A DNA stretch of 64,000 bases from Hippophae tibetana. Taxonomy: Eukaryota; Streptophyta; Magnoliopsida; Rosales; Elaeagnaceae. The translations under genes were made by a program, and so were the position numbers. Each line of letters opens with the position of its first letter. Within the stretch, counting starts at the first letter, position 1. A model generated the notes under the pieces. It worked only from the letters and a program-made list of their open reading frames with translations, did not search any database and was not told where the DNA came from. Shown here piece after piece: positions 11,856 to 26,844 of this stretch. The stretch is taken from assembly GCA_037013495.1 (NCBI GenBank), contig CM072810.1, positions 49,152,843 to 49,216,842 on the forward strand, written 5' to 3'.

Positions 11856-13308
11856 AGCGATTCACACAATATGAGATGGCCTCAAATTTGGAATATCATT
11901 TTTGTACCAAAATTTCAACATTTACATCATTTCTTGAGGGTTTTTAGTTTTTTCCCAACCATTTCTGTTGTACTTACTTTTGATATTATTCAAAAGAGCC
12001 GTAAAAGAGATATTGGTGTTAACAAATGGTTCTTTATTTATATGTTCAATCCGTATATATTCTTCCATAAATATGAGTAATGAAAAAATAAAAGGCAACT
12101 GTTCCCATTTAAAAATGGAACAAAACATTTGATAAATCGGAGTTCCAACTTTAAACGACGATAAAAGTTTACTTGTATATCGAGACAACTATTATTATAT
12201 ATCAAATTGAAGACTGCACCGATTCAAAAAATCTGATTTGGCCCCATAAAGGAACAACATTATTGTACCCAAATTCCATCGTTTACATCATTTACCGAAG
12301 GTTTTAAGTGTTTGCCTCACCATTTCCCCCGTACTTACTCCCAATTTGTTTCAAAAGTTCCGTAAAGGAGATATTGGTACAAACAAATGGTTCCTTATTT
12401 ATACGTTCAATCAATATCTATTCGTCCAAAATAAATAAGGGAAGAGAAAGAGAAAGGAGCTACTGTTCACATTTTAAAAAAGAATAAAACATTTGATAAA
12501 TCGCAATTTCTACTTTAAAAGATGATAACTTTTGACTCGGGTATTGAAACGACTATATTATTATATGAAACTAAAGCTCGTAACGATTCACATAATATGA
12601 GATGGCCTCAAATTTGGAATATCATTTTTGTACCAAAATTTCAACATTTACATCATTTATTGAGGGTTTTTAGTTTTTTCCCAACCATTTCTGTTGTACT
12701 TACTTTTGATATTATTCAAAAGAGCCGTAAAAGAGATATTGGTTCTAACAAATGGTTCTTTATTTATATGTTCAATCCCTATATATTCTTCCATAAATAT
12801 GAGTAAAGAAAAAGGAAAAGGCTACTGTTCCCATTTAAAAATGGAACAAAACATTTGATAAATCGGAGTTCCAAATTTAAACGACGATAAAAGTTTACTT
12901 GTATATCGAGACAACTATTATAATATATCAAATTGAAGACTACACCGATTCAAAAAATCGGATTTGGCCCCACAAAGGAACCACATTATTGTACCCAAAT
13001 TCCATCGTTTACATCATTTACCGAGGGTTTTAAGTGTTTGCCTCACCATTTCCGTTGTACTTACTCCCAATTTGTTTCAAAATAGGCGTAATGGAGATAT
13101 TGGTGCAAACAAAGGGTTCTTTATTTATGTGTTCCATAAATATCAATGCTTCCAAATAAAAATAAGGGTAGAGAAAATTAAAGGAGCTACTGTCCACATT
13201 TTAAAAAAGAATAAAACATTTGATAAATCGCAATTTCAACTTTAAAAGATGATAAATTTTGACTCGGGTATTGAAACGACTATATTATTATATGAAACTA
13301 AAGCTCGT
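11856..13308 (+). repeat. 1453-bp four-monomer unit, copy 1
   Basis: From 11856 on the sequence matches that 1453 bp downstream, and I saw no difference by eye. The match begins after CTCGAAGCG (11855 A) against CTCGTAGCG (13308 T). Markers shared by the copies are CATCATTTCTTGAGG, GGTGTTAACAAATGG, TATACGTTCAATC and a CCCCCGTACTTACTCCC block. The unit holds an A/B/A/B set read from within an A monomer. Confidence 0.92.
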
Positions 13309-14838
13309 AGCGATTCACACAATATGAGATGGCCTCAAATTTGGAATATCATTTTTGTACCAAAATTTCAACATTTACATCATTTCTTGAGGGTTTTTAG
13401 TTTTTTCCCAACCATTTCTGTTGTACTTACTTTTGATATTATTCAAAAGAGCCGTAAAAGAGATATTGGTGTTAACAAATGGTTCTTTATTTATATGTTC
13501 AATCCGTATATATTCTTCCATAAATATGAGTAATGAAAAAATAAAAGGCAACTGTTCCCATTTAAAAATGGAACAAAACATTTGATAAATCGGAGTTCCA
13601 ACTTTAAACGACGATAAAAGTTTACTTGTATATCGAGACAACTATTATTATATATCAAATTGAAGACTGCACCGATTCAAAAAATCTGATTTGGCCCCAT
13701 AAAGGAACAACATTATTGTACCCAAATTCCATCGTTTACATCATTTACCGAAGGTTTTAAGTGTTTGCCTCACCATTTCCCCCGTACTTACTCCCAATTT
13801 GTTTCAAAAGTTCCGTAAAGGAGATATTGGTACAAACAAATGGTTCCTTATTTATACGTTCAATCAATATCTATTCGTCCAAAATAAATAAGGGAAGAGA
13901 AAGAGAAAGGAGCTACTGTTCACATTTTAAAAAAGAATAAAACATTTGATAAATCGCAATTTCTACTTTAAAAGATGATAACTTTTGACTCGGGTATTGA
14001 AACGACTATATTATTATATGAAACTAAAGCTCGTAACGATTCACATAATATGAGATGGCCTCAAATTTGGAATATCATTTTTGTACCAAAATTTCAACAT
14101 TTACATCATTTATTGAGGGTTTTTAGTTTTTTCCCAACCATTTCTGTTGTACTTACTTTTGATATTATTCAAAAGAGCCGTAAAAGAGATATTGGTTCTA
14201 ACAAATGGTTCTTTATTTATATGTTCAATCCCTATATATTCTTCCATAAATATGAGTAAAGAAAAAGGAAAAGGCTACTGTTCCCATTTAAAAATGGAAC
14301 AAAACATTTGATAAATCGGAGTTCCAAATTTAAACGACGATAAAAGTTTACTTGTATATCGAGACAACTATTATAATATATCAAATTGAAGACTACACCG
14401 ATTCAAAAAATCGGATTTGGCCCCACAAAGGAACCACATTATTGTACCCAAATTCCATCGTTTACATCATTTACCGAGGGTTTTAAGTGTTTGCCTCACC
14501 ATTTCCGTTGTACTTACTCCCAATTTGTTTCAAAATAGGCGTAATGGAGATATTGGTGCAAACAAAGGGTTCTTTATTTATGTGTTCCATAAATATCAAT
14601 GCTTCCAAATAAAAATAAGGGTAGAGAAAATTAAAGGAGCTACTGTCCACATTTTAAAAAAGAATAAAACATTTGATAAATCGCAATTTCAACTTTAAAA
14701 GATGATAAATTTTGACTCGGGTATTGAAACGACTATATTATTATATGAAACTAAAGCTCGTAGCGATTCACACAATATGAGATGGCCTCAAATTTGGAAT
14801 ATCATTTTTGTACCAAAATTTCAACATTTACATCATTT
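13309..14838 (+). repeat. 1453-bp four-monomer unit, copy 2 plus overhang
   Basis: This is the second copy of the unit. The match ends at 14838: the next base is A (CATTTATTGAGG) where the first copy has C at 13386. The overhang past a full unit (about 77 bp) is the stretch shared by the two parental monomers, so the crossover happened inside the left half of an A monomer. After 14838 the sequence follows the pattern found after 3580. Confidence 0.92.
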
Positions 14839-16557
14839 ATTGAGGGTTTTTATTTTTTTGCCAACCATTTCGGTTGTACTTACTTTTGATTTTATTCAAA
14901 AGAGCCATAAAGGAGATATTGGTGCTAACAAATGGTTCTTTATTTATGTGTTCAATCAATATCAATGCTTCAAAACAAAAATAAGGGTAGAGAAAAGGAA
15001 AGGAGCTACTGTTCACATTTAAAAAAAGAATAAAACATTTGATAAATCGGAGTTCCAAATTTAAACGACGATAAATTTTACTTGCATATCGAGACAATTA
15101 TTATAATATATCAAATTGAAGCTCATACCGATTCAAACAATCTGATTTGGCCCCATAGAGGAACCACATTTTTGTACCCAAATTCCATCGTTTACATCAT
15201 TTACCGAGGGTTTTAAGTGTTTGTCTCACCATTTCCGTTGAACTTACTTTCTATTTTATTCAAAATTTCCATAAAGGAGATATTGGTGCAAACAAAGGGT
15301 TCTTTATTTATGCGTTCAATCAATATCTATTCTTTCAAAAAAAATAAGGGAAGAGAAAAAGAAAGGAGCTATTGTTCACATTTTAAAAAAGAATAAAACA
15401 TTTGATAAATCACAATTTCAAATTTAAACGACGATAAAATTTTACTTGCATATCGAGACAACTATTATAATATATCAAATTGAAGCTCGTACCGATTCAA
15501 ATAATCTGATTTGGCCCCATAGAGGAACCACAATTTTGTACCCAAATTCCATCGTTTATATCATTTATCGAAGGTTTTATGTGTTTGTCTCACCATTTCC
15601 GTTATACTTACTTTCTATTATATTGAAAAGAGCCGTAAAGGAGATATTTGTCCAAGAAATTGTTCTTTATTTATGTGTTAAATCAATATATATTCTTCTA
15701 AAAAAATATGAGAAAAGGGAAAGGAAAAGGCTATTGTTCCCATTTTAAAAAGGAACAAAACATTTGATAAATCGGAGTTCCAACTTTAAATGACGATAAA
15801 ATTTTACTTGCATATCGAGACAACTATTATAATATATCAAAATGAAGCCCGTACCGAATCAAAAAATCTGATTTGGCCCCACAAAGGAACCACATTTTTG
15901 TACCCAAATTCCATCGTTTACATCATTTACAGAGGGTTTTAAGTGTTTGTCTCACCATTTCTGTTGTACTTACTTTGTATTTTATTCAAAAGTGCCGTAA
16001 AGGAGATATTGGTTCAAACAAAGGGTTCTTTATTTCTGCGTTCAATCAATATCTATTCTTCCAAAAAAAATAAGGGAAGAGAAAGAGAAAGGAGCTACTG
16101 TTGACATTTTAAAAAAGAATAAAACATTTGATAAATCGCAATTTCAAATTTAAAAGATGATAACTTTTGACTCGGGTATTGAAACGACTATATTATTATA
16201 TGAAACCGAAGCTCGAAGCGATTCACACAATATGAGATGGACTCAAATTTGGAATATCATTTTTGTACCAAAATTTCAACATTTACATCATTTATTGAGG
16301 GTTTTTAGTTTTTTGCCAACCATTTCTGTTGTACTTACTTTTGATTTTATTCAAAAGAGCCGTAAAGGAGATATTGGTGCTAACAAATGGTTCTCTATTT
16401 ATATGTTCAATCCGTATATATTCTTCCATAAATATGAGTAATGAAAAAATAAAAGGCAACTGTTCCCATTTAAAAATGGAACAAAACATTTGATAAATCG
16501 GAGTTCCAACTTTAAACGACGATAAAGGTTTACTTGTATATCGAGACAACTATTATT
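14839..16557 (+). repeat. A/B2 chimera, B-B-B run and A/B dimer
   Basis: The monomer at 14702-15064 begins as class A but ends as B2 (TATCAATGCTTCAAAAC, AAGGGTAGAGAAAAGG). Three B monomers follow (about 15065, 15430 and 15790), then an A at 16157. This is the right copy of the tract at 3040-5620. The B monomer at 15446-15770 carries the TTTGTCCAAGAAATTG variant. Confidence 0.85.
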
Positions 16558-19466
16558 ATATATCAAATTGAAGACTGCACCGATTCAAAAAATCTGATTT
16601 GGCCCCATAAAGGAACAACATTATTGTACCCAAATTCCATCGTTTACATCATTTACCGAAGGTTTTAAGTGTTTGCCTCACCATATCCGTTGTACTTACT
16701 CCCAATTTGTATCAAAAGTTCCGTAAAGGAGATATTGGTACAAACAAATGGTTCCTTATTTATGCGTTCAATCAATATCTATTCGTCCAAAATAAATAAG
16801 GGAAGAGAAAGAGAAAGGAGCTACTGTTCACATTTTAAAAAAGAATAAAACATTTGATAAATCGCAATTTCTACTTTAAAAGATGATAACTTTTGACTCG
16901 GGTATTGAAACGACTATATTATTATATGAAACTAAAGCTCGTAACGATTCACATAATATGAGATGGCCTCAAATTTGGAATATCATTTTTGTACCAAAAT
17001 TTCAACATTTACATCATTTATTGAGGGTTTTTATTTTTTTGCCAACCATTTCCGTTGTACTTACTTTCGATTTTATTCAAAATAGCCATAAAGGAGATAT
17101 TGGTGCTAACAAATGGTTCTTTATTTATGTGTTCAATCAATATCAATGCTTCAAAACAAAAATAAGGGTAGAGAAAAGGAAAGGAGCTACTGTTCACATT
17201 TAAAAAAAGAATAAAACATTTGATAAATCGGAGTTCCAAATTTAAACGACGATAAATTTTACTTGGATATCGAGACAACTATTATAATATATCAAATTGA
17301 AGCTCATACCGATTCAAACAATCTGATTTGGCCCCATAGAGGAACCACATTTTTGTACCCAAATTCCATCGTTTACATCATTTACCGAGGGTTTTAAGTG
17401 TTTGTCTCACCATTTCCGTTGAACTTACTTTCTATTTTATTCAAAATTTCCATAAAGGAGATATTGGTGCAAACAAAGGGTTCTTTATTTATGCGTTCAA
17501 TCAATATCTATTCTTTCAAAAAAAATAAGGGAAGAGAAAAAGAAAGGAGCTATTGTTCACATTTTAAAAAAGAATAAAACATTTGATAAATCACAATTTC
17601 AAATTTAAACGACGATAAAATTTTACTTGCATATCGAGACAACTATTATAATATATCAAATTGAAGCTCGTACCGATTCAAATAATCTGATTTGGCCCCA
17701 TAGAGGAACCACAATTTTGTACCCAAATTCCATCGTTTACATCATTTATCGAAGGTTTTATGTGTTTGTCTCACCATTTCCGTTATACTTACTTTCTATT
17801 ATATTGAAAAGAGCCGTAAAGGAGATATTTGTCCAAGAAATTGTTCTTTATTTATGTGTTAAATCAATATATATTCTTCTAAAAAAATATGAGAAAAGGG
17901 AAAGGAAAAGGCTATTGTTCCCATTTTAAAAAGGACAAAACATTTGATAAATCGGAGTTCCAACTTTAAATGACGATAAAATTTAACTTGCATACCGAGA
18001 CAACTATTATAATATATCAAAATGAAGCCCATACCGATTCAAAAAACCTGATTTGGCCCCACAAAGGAACCACATTTTTGTACCCAAATTTCATCGTTTA
18101 CATCATTTACCGAGGGTTTTAACTGTTTGTCTCACCATTTCCATTGTAATTACTCTCAATTTTATTCAAAAGAGCCGTAAAGGATATATTGGTACAAACA
18201 AATGGTTCTATATTTATGCGTTCCATCAATATCAATGCTTCCAAACAAAAATAAGGGTAGAGAAAAGGAAAGGAGCTACTGTTCACATTTAAAAAAAGAA
18301 TAAAACATTTGATAAATCAGAGTTCCAAATTTAAACGACGATAAAATTTGACTTGCATATCGAGACAACTATTATAATATATCAAATTGAAGCCCGTACC
18401 GATTCAAACAATCTGATTTGGCCCCATTGTGGAACCACATTTTTGTACCCAAATCCCATCATTTACATCATTTACCGAGGGTTTTAAGTGTTTGTCTCAC
18501 CATTTCCGTTGTACTTACTTTGTATTTGATTCAAAAGTTCCATAAAGGAGATATTGGTGCAAACAAAGGGTTCTTTATTTATGCGTTCAATCCATATCTA
18601 TTCTTCCAAAAAAAATAAGGGAAGAGAAAAAGAAAGGAGCTATTGTTCACATTTTAAAAAAGAATAAAACATTTCATAAATCGCAATTTCAACTTTAAAA
18701 GATGATAACTTTTGACCCGGGTATTGAAACGACTATATTATTATATGAAACCAAAGCTCGAAGCGATTCACACAATATGAGATGGCGTCAAATTTGGAAT
18801 ATCATTTTTGTACCAAAATTTCAACATTTACATCATTTATTGAGGGTTTTTATTTTTTTGCCAACCATTTTCCTTGTACTTACTTTCGATTTTATTCAAA
18901 ATAGCCGTAAAGGAGATATTGGTGCTAACAAATGGTTCTTTATTTATGTGTTCAATTCCTATATATTCTTCCAAAACAAATGAGTAAAGAAAGAATAAAA
19001 GGCTATTGTTCCCATTTAAAAAAGGAACAAAACATTTGATAAATGGGAGTTCCAAATTTAAACGACGATAATATTTTACTTGCATATCGAGACAACTATT
19101 ATAATATATCAAAATGAAACTCGTACCGATTCAAAAAATCTGATTTGGCCCCACAAAGAAACCACATTTTTGTACCCAAATTTCATCATTTACATCATTT
19201 ATTGGGGGTTTTTAGTTTTTTGGCCACCATTTCCATTGTACTTGCTTTCGATTTTATTCAAAAGAGCCGTAAAGGAGATATTGGTGCAAACAAATGGTTC
19301 TTTATTTATGTGTTAAATCCCTATATATTCTTCCAAAAATAATAAGGGAAGAGAAGAGAAAGGAGCTATTGTTCCCATTTAAAAATGGAACAAAACATTT
19401 GATAAATCGCAGTTCCAACTTTAAACGACGATAAAATTTTACTTGTATATCGAGACAACTATTATA
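16558..19466 (+). repeat. 2909-bp eight-monomer unit, copy 1
   Basis: This unit repeats at 19467-22375. The left limit is the T at 16557 (TATTATTATA) against A at 19466 (TATTATAATA). The class order is B-end, A/B2 chimera (16883), B, B, B, B, A (18702), B, B. I counted about five differences between copies: 17266 G against 20175 C, 18717 C against 21626 T, CAATCAATAT against CAATCTATAT near 17134, GAAGCGATT against GAAGTGATT near 18764, and GTGTTAAATCC against GTGTTCAATCC near 19313. That is roughly 0.2%. Confidence 0.93.
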
Positions 19467-22375
19467 ATATATCAAATTGAAGACTGCACCGATTCAAAAA
19501 ATCTGATTTGGCCCCATAAAGGAACAACATTATTGTACCCAAATTCCATCGTTTACATCATTTACCGAAGGTTTTAAGTGTTTGCCTCACCATATCCGTT
19601 GTACTTACTCCCAATTTGTATCAAAAGTTCCGTAAAGGAGATATTGGTACAAACAAATGGTTCCTTATTTATGCGTTCAATCAATATCTATTCGTCCAAA
19701 ATAAATAAGGGAAGAGAAAGAGAAAGGAGCTACTGTTCACATTTTAAAAAAGAATAAAACATTTGATAAATCGCAATTTCTACTTTAAAAGATGATAACT
19801 TTTGACTCGGGTATTGAAACGACTATATTATTATATGAAACTAAAGCTCGTAACGATTCACATAATATGAGATGGCCTCAAATTTGGAATATCATTTTTG
19901 TACCAAAATTTCAACATTTACATCATTTATTGAGGGTTTTTATTTTTTTGCCAACCATTTCCGTTGTACTTACTTTCGATTTTATTCAAAATAGCCATAA
20001 AGGAGATATTGGTGCTAACAAATGGTTCTTTATTTATGTGTTCAATCTATATCAATGCTTCAAAACAAAAATAAGGGTAGAGAAAAGGAAAGGAGCTACT
20101 GTTCACATTTAAAAAAAGAATAAAACATTTGATAAATCGGAGTTCCAAATTTAAACGACGATAAATTTTACTTGCATATCGAGACAACTATTATAATATA
20201 TCAAATTGAAGCTCATACCGATTCAAACAATCTGATTTGGCCCCATAGAGGAACCACATTTTTGTACCCAAATTCCATCGTTTACATCATTTACCGAGGG
20301 TTTTAAGTGTTTGTCTCACCATTTCCGTTGAACTTACTTTCTATTTTATTCAAAATTTCCATAAAGGAGATATTGGTGCAAACAAAGGGTTCTTTATTTA
20401 TGCGTTCAATCAATATCTATTCTTTCAAAAAAAATAAGGGAAGAGAAAAAGAAAGGAGCTATTGTTCACATTTTAAAAAAGAATAAAACATTTGATAAAT
20501 CACAATTTCAAATTTAAACGACGATAAAATTTTACTTGCATATCGAGACAACTATTATAATATATCAAATTGAAGCTCGTACCGATTCAAATAATCTGAT
20601 TTGGCCCCATAGAGGAACCACAATTTTGTACCCAAATTCCATCGTTTACATCATTTATCGAAGGTTTTATGTGTTTGTCTCACCATTTCCGTTATACTTA
20701 CTTTCTATTATATTGAAAAGAGCCGTAAAGGAGATATTTGTCCAAGAAATTGTTCTTTATTTATGTGTTAAATCAATATATATTCTTCTAAAAAAATATG
20801 AGAAAAGGGAAAGGAAAAGGCTATTGTTCCCATTTTAAAAAGGACAAAACATTTGATAAATCGGAGTTCCAACTTTAAATGACGATAAAATTTAACTTGC
20901 ATACCGAGACAACTATTATAATATATCAAAATGAAGCCCATACCGATTCAAAAAACCTGATTTGGCCCCACAAAGGAACCACATTTTTGTACCCAAATTT
21001 CATCGTTTACATCATTTACCGAGGGTTTTAACTGTTTGTCTCACCATTTCCATTGTAATTACTCTCAATTTTATTCAAAAGAGCCGTAAAGGATATATTG
21101 GTACAAACAAATGGTTCTATATTTATGCGTTCCATCAATATCAATGCTTCCAAACAAAAATAAGGGTAGAGAAAAGGAAAGGAGCTACTGTTCACATTTA
21201 AAAAAAGAATAAAACATTTGATAAATCAGAGTTCCAAATTTAAACGACGATAAAATTTGACTTGCATATCGAGACAACTATTATAATATATCAAATTGAA
21301 GCCCGTACCGATTCAAACAATCTGATTTGGCCCCATTGTGGAACCACATTTTTGTACCCAAATCCCATCATTTACATCATTTACCGAGGGTTTTAAGTGT
21401 TTGTCTCACCATTTCCGTTGTACTTACTTTGTATTTGATTCAAAAGTTCCATAAAGGAGATATTGGTGCAAACAAAGGGTTCTTTATTTATGCGTTCAAT
21501 CCATATCTATTCTTCCAAAAAAAATAAGGGAAGAGAAAAAGAAAGGAGCTATTGTTCACATTTTAAAAAAGAATAAAACATTTCATAAATCGCAATTTCA
21601 ACTTTAAAAGATGATAACTTTTGACTCGGGTATTGAAACGACTATATTATTATATGAAACCAAAGCTCGAAGTGATTCACACAATATGAGATGGCGTCAA
21701 ATTTGGAATATCATTTTTGTACCAAAATTTCAACATTTACATCATTTATTGAGGGTTTTTATTTTTTTGCCAACCATTTTCCTTGTACTTACTTTCGATT
21801 TTATTCAAAATAGCCGTAAAGGAGATATTGGTGCTAACAAATGGTTCTTTATTTATGTGTTCAATTCCTATATATTCTTCCAAAACAAATGAGTAAAGAA
21901 AGAATAAAAGGCTATTGTTCCCATTTAAAAAAGGAACAAAACATTTGATAAATGGGAGTTCCAAATTTAAACGACGATAATATTTTACTTGCATATCGAG
22001 ACAACTATTATAATATATCAAAATGAAACTCGTACCGATTCAAAAAATCTGATTTGGCCCCACAAAGAAACCACATTTTTGTACCCAAATTTCATCATTT
22101 ACATCATTTATTGGGGGTTTTTAGTTTTTTGGCCACCATTTCCATTGTACTTGCTTTCGATTTTATTCAAAAGAGCCGTAAAGGAGATATTGGTGCAAAC
22201 AAATGGTTCTTTATTTATGTGTTCAATCCCTATATATTCTTCCAAAAATAATAAGGGAAGAGAAGAGAAAGGAGCTATTGTTCCCATTTAAAAATGGAAC
22301 AAAACATTTGATAAATCGCAGTTCCAACTTTAAACGACGATAAAATTTTACTTGTATATCGAGACAACTATTATA
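19467..22375 (+). repeat. 2909-bp eight-monomer unit, copy 2
   Basis: This is the second copy of the 8-monomer unit. Similarity to 19467 onward fades soon after 22376 (GCAGCGATTC against GCACCGATTC, and GGAACCACATT against GGAACAACATT). The right part of this copy (from 21033) is also the left end of the larger 5812-bp duplication, so the two amplifications are nested. The 8-monomer duplication probably came first, because the second 5812-bp copy starts with sequence from its interior. Confidence 0.92.
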
Positions 22376-25300
22376 ATATATCAAATTGAAGACTGCAGCG
22401 ATTCAAAAAATCTGATTTGGCCCCATAAAGGAACCACATTATTGTACCCAAATTCCATCGTTTACATCATTTACCGAAGGTTTTAAGTGTTTGCCTCACC
22501 ATTTCCGTTGTACTTACTCCCAATTTGTTTCAAAAGTTCCGTAAAGGAGATATTGGTACAAACAAAGGGTTCCTTATTTATGCGTTCAATCAATATCTAT
22601 TCGTCCAAAATAAATAAGGGAAGAGAAAGAGAAAGGAGCTACTGTTCACATTTTAAAAAAGAATAAAACATTTGATAAATCACAATTTCTACTTTAAAAG
22701 ATGATAACTTTTGACTCGGGTATTGAAACGACTATATTATTATATGAAACTAAAGCTCGTAACGATTCACATAATATGAGATGGCCTCAAATTTGGAATA
22801 TCATTTTTGTACCAAAATTTCAACATTTACATCATTTATTGAGGGTTTTTATTTTTTTGCCAACCATTTCCGTTGTACTTACTTTCGATTTTATTCAAAA
22901 TATCCATAAAGGAGATATTGGTGCTAACAAATGGTTCTTTATTTATGTGTTCAATTCCTATATATTCTTCCAAAACAAATGAGTAAAGAAAAAATAAAAG
23001 GCTATTGTTCCCATTTAAAAAAGGAACAAAACATTTGATAAATGGGAGTTCCAAATTTAAACGACGATAAAATTTTACTTGCATATCGAGACAACTATTA
23101 TAATATATCAAAATGAAACTCGTACCGATTCAAAAAATCTGATTTGGCCCCACAAAGCAACCACATTTTTGTACCCAAATTCCATCGTTTACATCATTTA
23201 ACGAGGGTTTTAAGTGTTTGTGTCACCATTTTTGTTGTACTTACTTTGTATTTTATTCAAAAGTGTCGTAAAGGAGAAATTGGTTCAAACAAAGGGTTCT
23301 TTATTTATGCGTTCAATCAATATCTATTCTTCCAAAAATAATAAGGGAAGAGAAGAGAAAGGAGCTACTGTTCACATTTTAAAAAAGAATAAAACATTTG
23401 ATAAATCGCAATTTCAACTTTAAAAGATGATAACTTTTGACTCGGGTATTGAAACGACTATATTATTATATGAAACCGAAGCTCGAAGCGATTCACACAA
23501 TATGAGATGGCCTCAAATTTGGAATATCATTTTTGTACCTAAATTTCATCATTTACATCATTTATTGGGGGTTTTTAGTTTTTTGGCCACCATTTACATT
23601 GTACTTGCTTTCGATTTTATTCAAAAGAGCCATAAAGGAGATATTGGTGCAAACAAATGGTTCTTTATTTATGTGTTCAATCCCTATATATTCTTCCAAA
23701 AAAATGAGTAAAGAAAAAGGAAAAGGCTATTGTTCCCATTTAAAAATGGAACAAAACATTTGATAAATCGCAGTTCCAACTTTAAACGACGATAAAATTT
23801 AACTTGCATATCGAGGCAACTATTATAATATATCAAATTGAAACTCGTACCGATTCAAATAATCTGATTTGGTCCCATAGAGGAACCACATTTTTGTACC
23901 CAAATTCCATCGTTTACATCATTTACCGAGGGTTTTAAGTGTTTGTCTCACCATTTCTGTTGTACTTATTTTCGATTTTATTCAAAAGTTCCTTAAAAAA
24001 GATATTGGTGCAAACAAAGGGTTCTTTATTTATACATTCAATCAATATCTATTCTTTCAAAAAAAATAAGGGAAGAGAAAAAGAAAGGAGCTACTGTTCA
24101 CATTTTAAAAATGAATAAAACATTTGATAAATCGCAATTTCAACTTTAAAAGATGATAAATTTTGACTCGGGTATAGAAACGACTATATTATTATATGAA
24201 ACCGAAGCACGAAGCGATTCACACAATATGAGATGGCCTCAAATTTGGAATATCATTTTTGTACCAAAATTTCAACATTTACATCATTTATTGAGGGTTT
24301 TTAGTTTTTTGCCAACCATTTCTATTGTACTTACTTTTGATTTTATTCAAAAGAGCCGTAAAGGAGATATTGGTGCTAAGAAATGGTTCTTTATTTATAT
24401 GTTCAATCCCTATATATTCTTCCATAAATATGAGTAAAGAAAAAGGAAAAGGCTACTGTTCCCATTTAAAAATGGAACAAAACATTTGATAAATCGGAGT
24501 TCCAACTTTAAACGACGATAAAAGTTTACTTATATATCGAGACAAATATTATAATATATCAAATTGAAGACTGCACCGATTCAAAAAATCTGATTTGGCC
24601 CCATAAAGGAACCACATTATTGTACCCAAATTCCCTCGTTTACATCATTTACCGAAGGTTTTAAGTGTTTGCCTCACCATTTCCGTTGTACTTACTCCCA
24701 ATTTGTTTCAAAAGTTCCGTAAAGGAGATATTGGTACAAACAAAGGGTTCCTTATTTATGCGTTCAATCAATATCTATTCCTCCAAAATAAATAAGGGAA
24801 GAGAAAGAGAAAGGAGCTACTGTTCACATTTTAAAAAAGAATAAAACATTTGATAAATCGCAATTTCTACTTTAAAAGATGATAACTTTTGAGTCGGGTA
24901 TTGAAACGACTATATTATTATATCAAACTAAAGCTCGTAACGATTCACATAATATGAGATGGCCTCAAATTTGGAATATCATTTTTGTACCAAAATTTCA
25001 ACATTTACATCATTTATTGAGGGTTTTTATTTTTTTGCCAACCATTTCCGTTGTACTTACTTTCGATTTTATTCAAAATAGCCATAAAGGAGATATTGGT
25101 GCTAACAAATGGTTCTTTATTTATGTGTTCAATTCCTATATATTCTTCCAAAACAAATGAGTAAAGAAAAAATAAAAGGCTATTGTTCCCATTTAAAAAA
25201 GGAACAAAACATTTGATAAATGGGAGTTCCAAATTTAAACGACGATAAAATTTTACTTGCATATCGGGACAACTATTATAATATATCAAAATGAAACTCG

Positions 25301-26844
25301 TACTGATTCAAAAAATCTGATTTGGCCCCACAAAGAAACCGCATTTTTGTACCCAAATTCCATCATTTACATCATTTACCGAGGGCTTTAAGTGTTTGTC
25401 TCATCATTTCTGTTGTACTTACTTTGTATTTTATTCAAAAGTGTCGTAAAGGAGATATTGGTTCAAACAAAGTGTTCTTTATTTATGCGTTCAATCAATA
25501 TCTATTCTTCCAAAAAAAATAAGGGAAGAGAAAGAGAAAGGAGCTACTGTTCACATTTTAAAAAAGAATAAAACATTTGATAAATCGCAATTTCAACTTT
25601 AAAAGATGATAACTTTTGACTCGGGTATTGAAACGACTATATTATTATATGAAACCGAAGCTCGAACCGATTCACACAATATGAGACGGCCTCAAATTTG
25701 GAATATCATTTTTGTACCAAAATTTCAACATTTACATCATTTATTGAGGGTTTTTAGTTTTTTCCCAACCATTTCTGTTGTACTTACTTTTGATTTTATT
25801 CAAAAGAGCCGTAAAGAGATATTGGTGCTAACAAATGGTTCTTTATTTATATGTTCAATCCCTATATATTCTTCCATAAATATGAGTAAAGAAAAAGGAA
25901 AAGGCTACTGTTCCCATTTAAAAATGGAACAAAACATTTGATAAATCGGAGTTCCAAATTTAAACGACGATAAAAGTTTACTTGTATATCGAGACAACTA
26001 TTATAATATATCAAATTGAAGACTGCACCGATTCAAAAAATCGGATTTGGCCCCATAAAGGAACCACATTATTGTACCCAAATTCCATCGTTTACATCAT
26101 TTACCGAGGATTTTAAGTGTTTGCCTCACCATTTCCGTTGTACTTACTCCCAATTTGTTTCAAAATAGGCGTAATGGAGATATTGGTGCAAACAAAGGGT
26201 TCTTTATTTATGTGTTCCATAAATATCAATGCTTCCAAATAAAAATAAGGGTAGAGAAAATTAAAGGAGCTACTGTTCACATTTTAAAAAAGAATAAAAC
26301 ATTTGATAAATCGCAATTTCAACTTTAAAAGATGATAACTTTTGACTCGGGTAATGAAATGACTATATTATTATATGAAACCAAAGCTCGAAGCGATTCA
26401 CACAATATGAGATGGCCTCAAATTTGGAATATCATTTTTGTACCAAAATTTCAACATTTACATCATTTATTGAGGGTTTTTAGTTTTTTGCCAACCATTT
26501 CTGTTGTACTTACTTTTGATTTTATTCAAAAGAGCCGTAAAGGAGATATTGGTGCTAAGAAATGGTTCTTTATTTATATGTTCAATCCCTATATATTCTT
26601 CCATAAATATGAGTAAAGAAAAAGGAAAAGGCTACTGTTCCCATTTAAAAATGGAACAAAACATTTGATAAATTGGAGTTCTAGCTTTAAACGACGAGAA
26701 AAGTTTACTTGCATATCGAGATAACTATTATAGTATATCAAATTGAAGTCCGCACCGATTCAAAAAATCTGATTTGGCCCCACAAAGAAACCACATTATT
26801 GTACACAAATTCCATCGTTTACATAATTTATCGAGGGTTTTAAG
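21033..26844 (+). repeat. 5812-bp sixteen-monomer unit, copy 1
   Basis: The unit repeats at 26845-32657. Class order from the first full monomer is B, A, B, B, A, B, A, B, A, B, A, B, A, B, A, B. About nine differences from copy 2 were seen, including 22398 G, TCGAGGCAAC near 23816, CTTATTTTCG against CTTAGTTTCG near 23970, GAGTCGGG against GACTCGGG near 24894, and a missing A in CGTAAAGAGATATT near 25815. The missing base shifts the A-monomer frame and explains the change in offset from 5812 to 5813. Confidence 0.94.
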
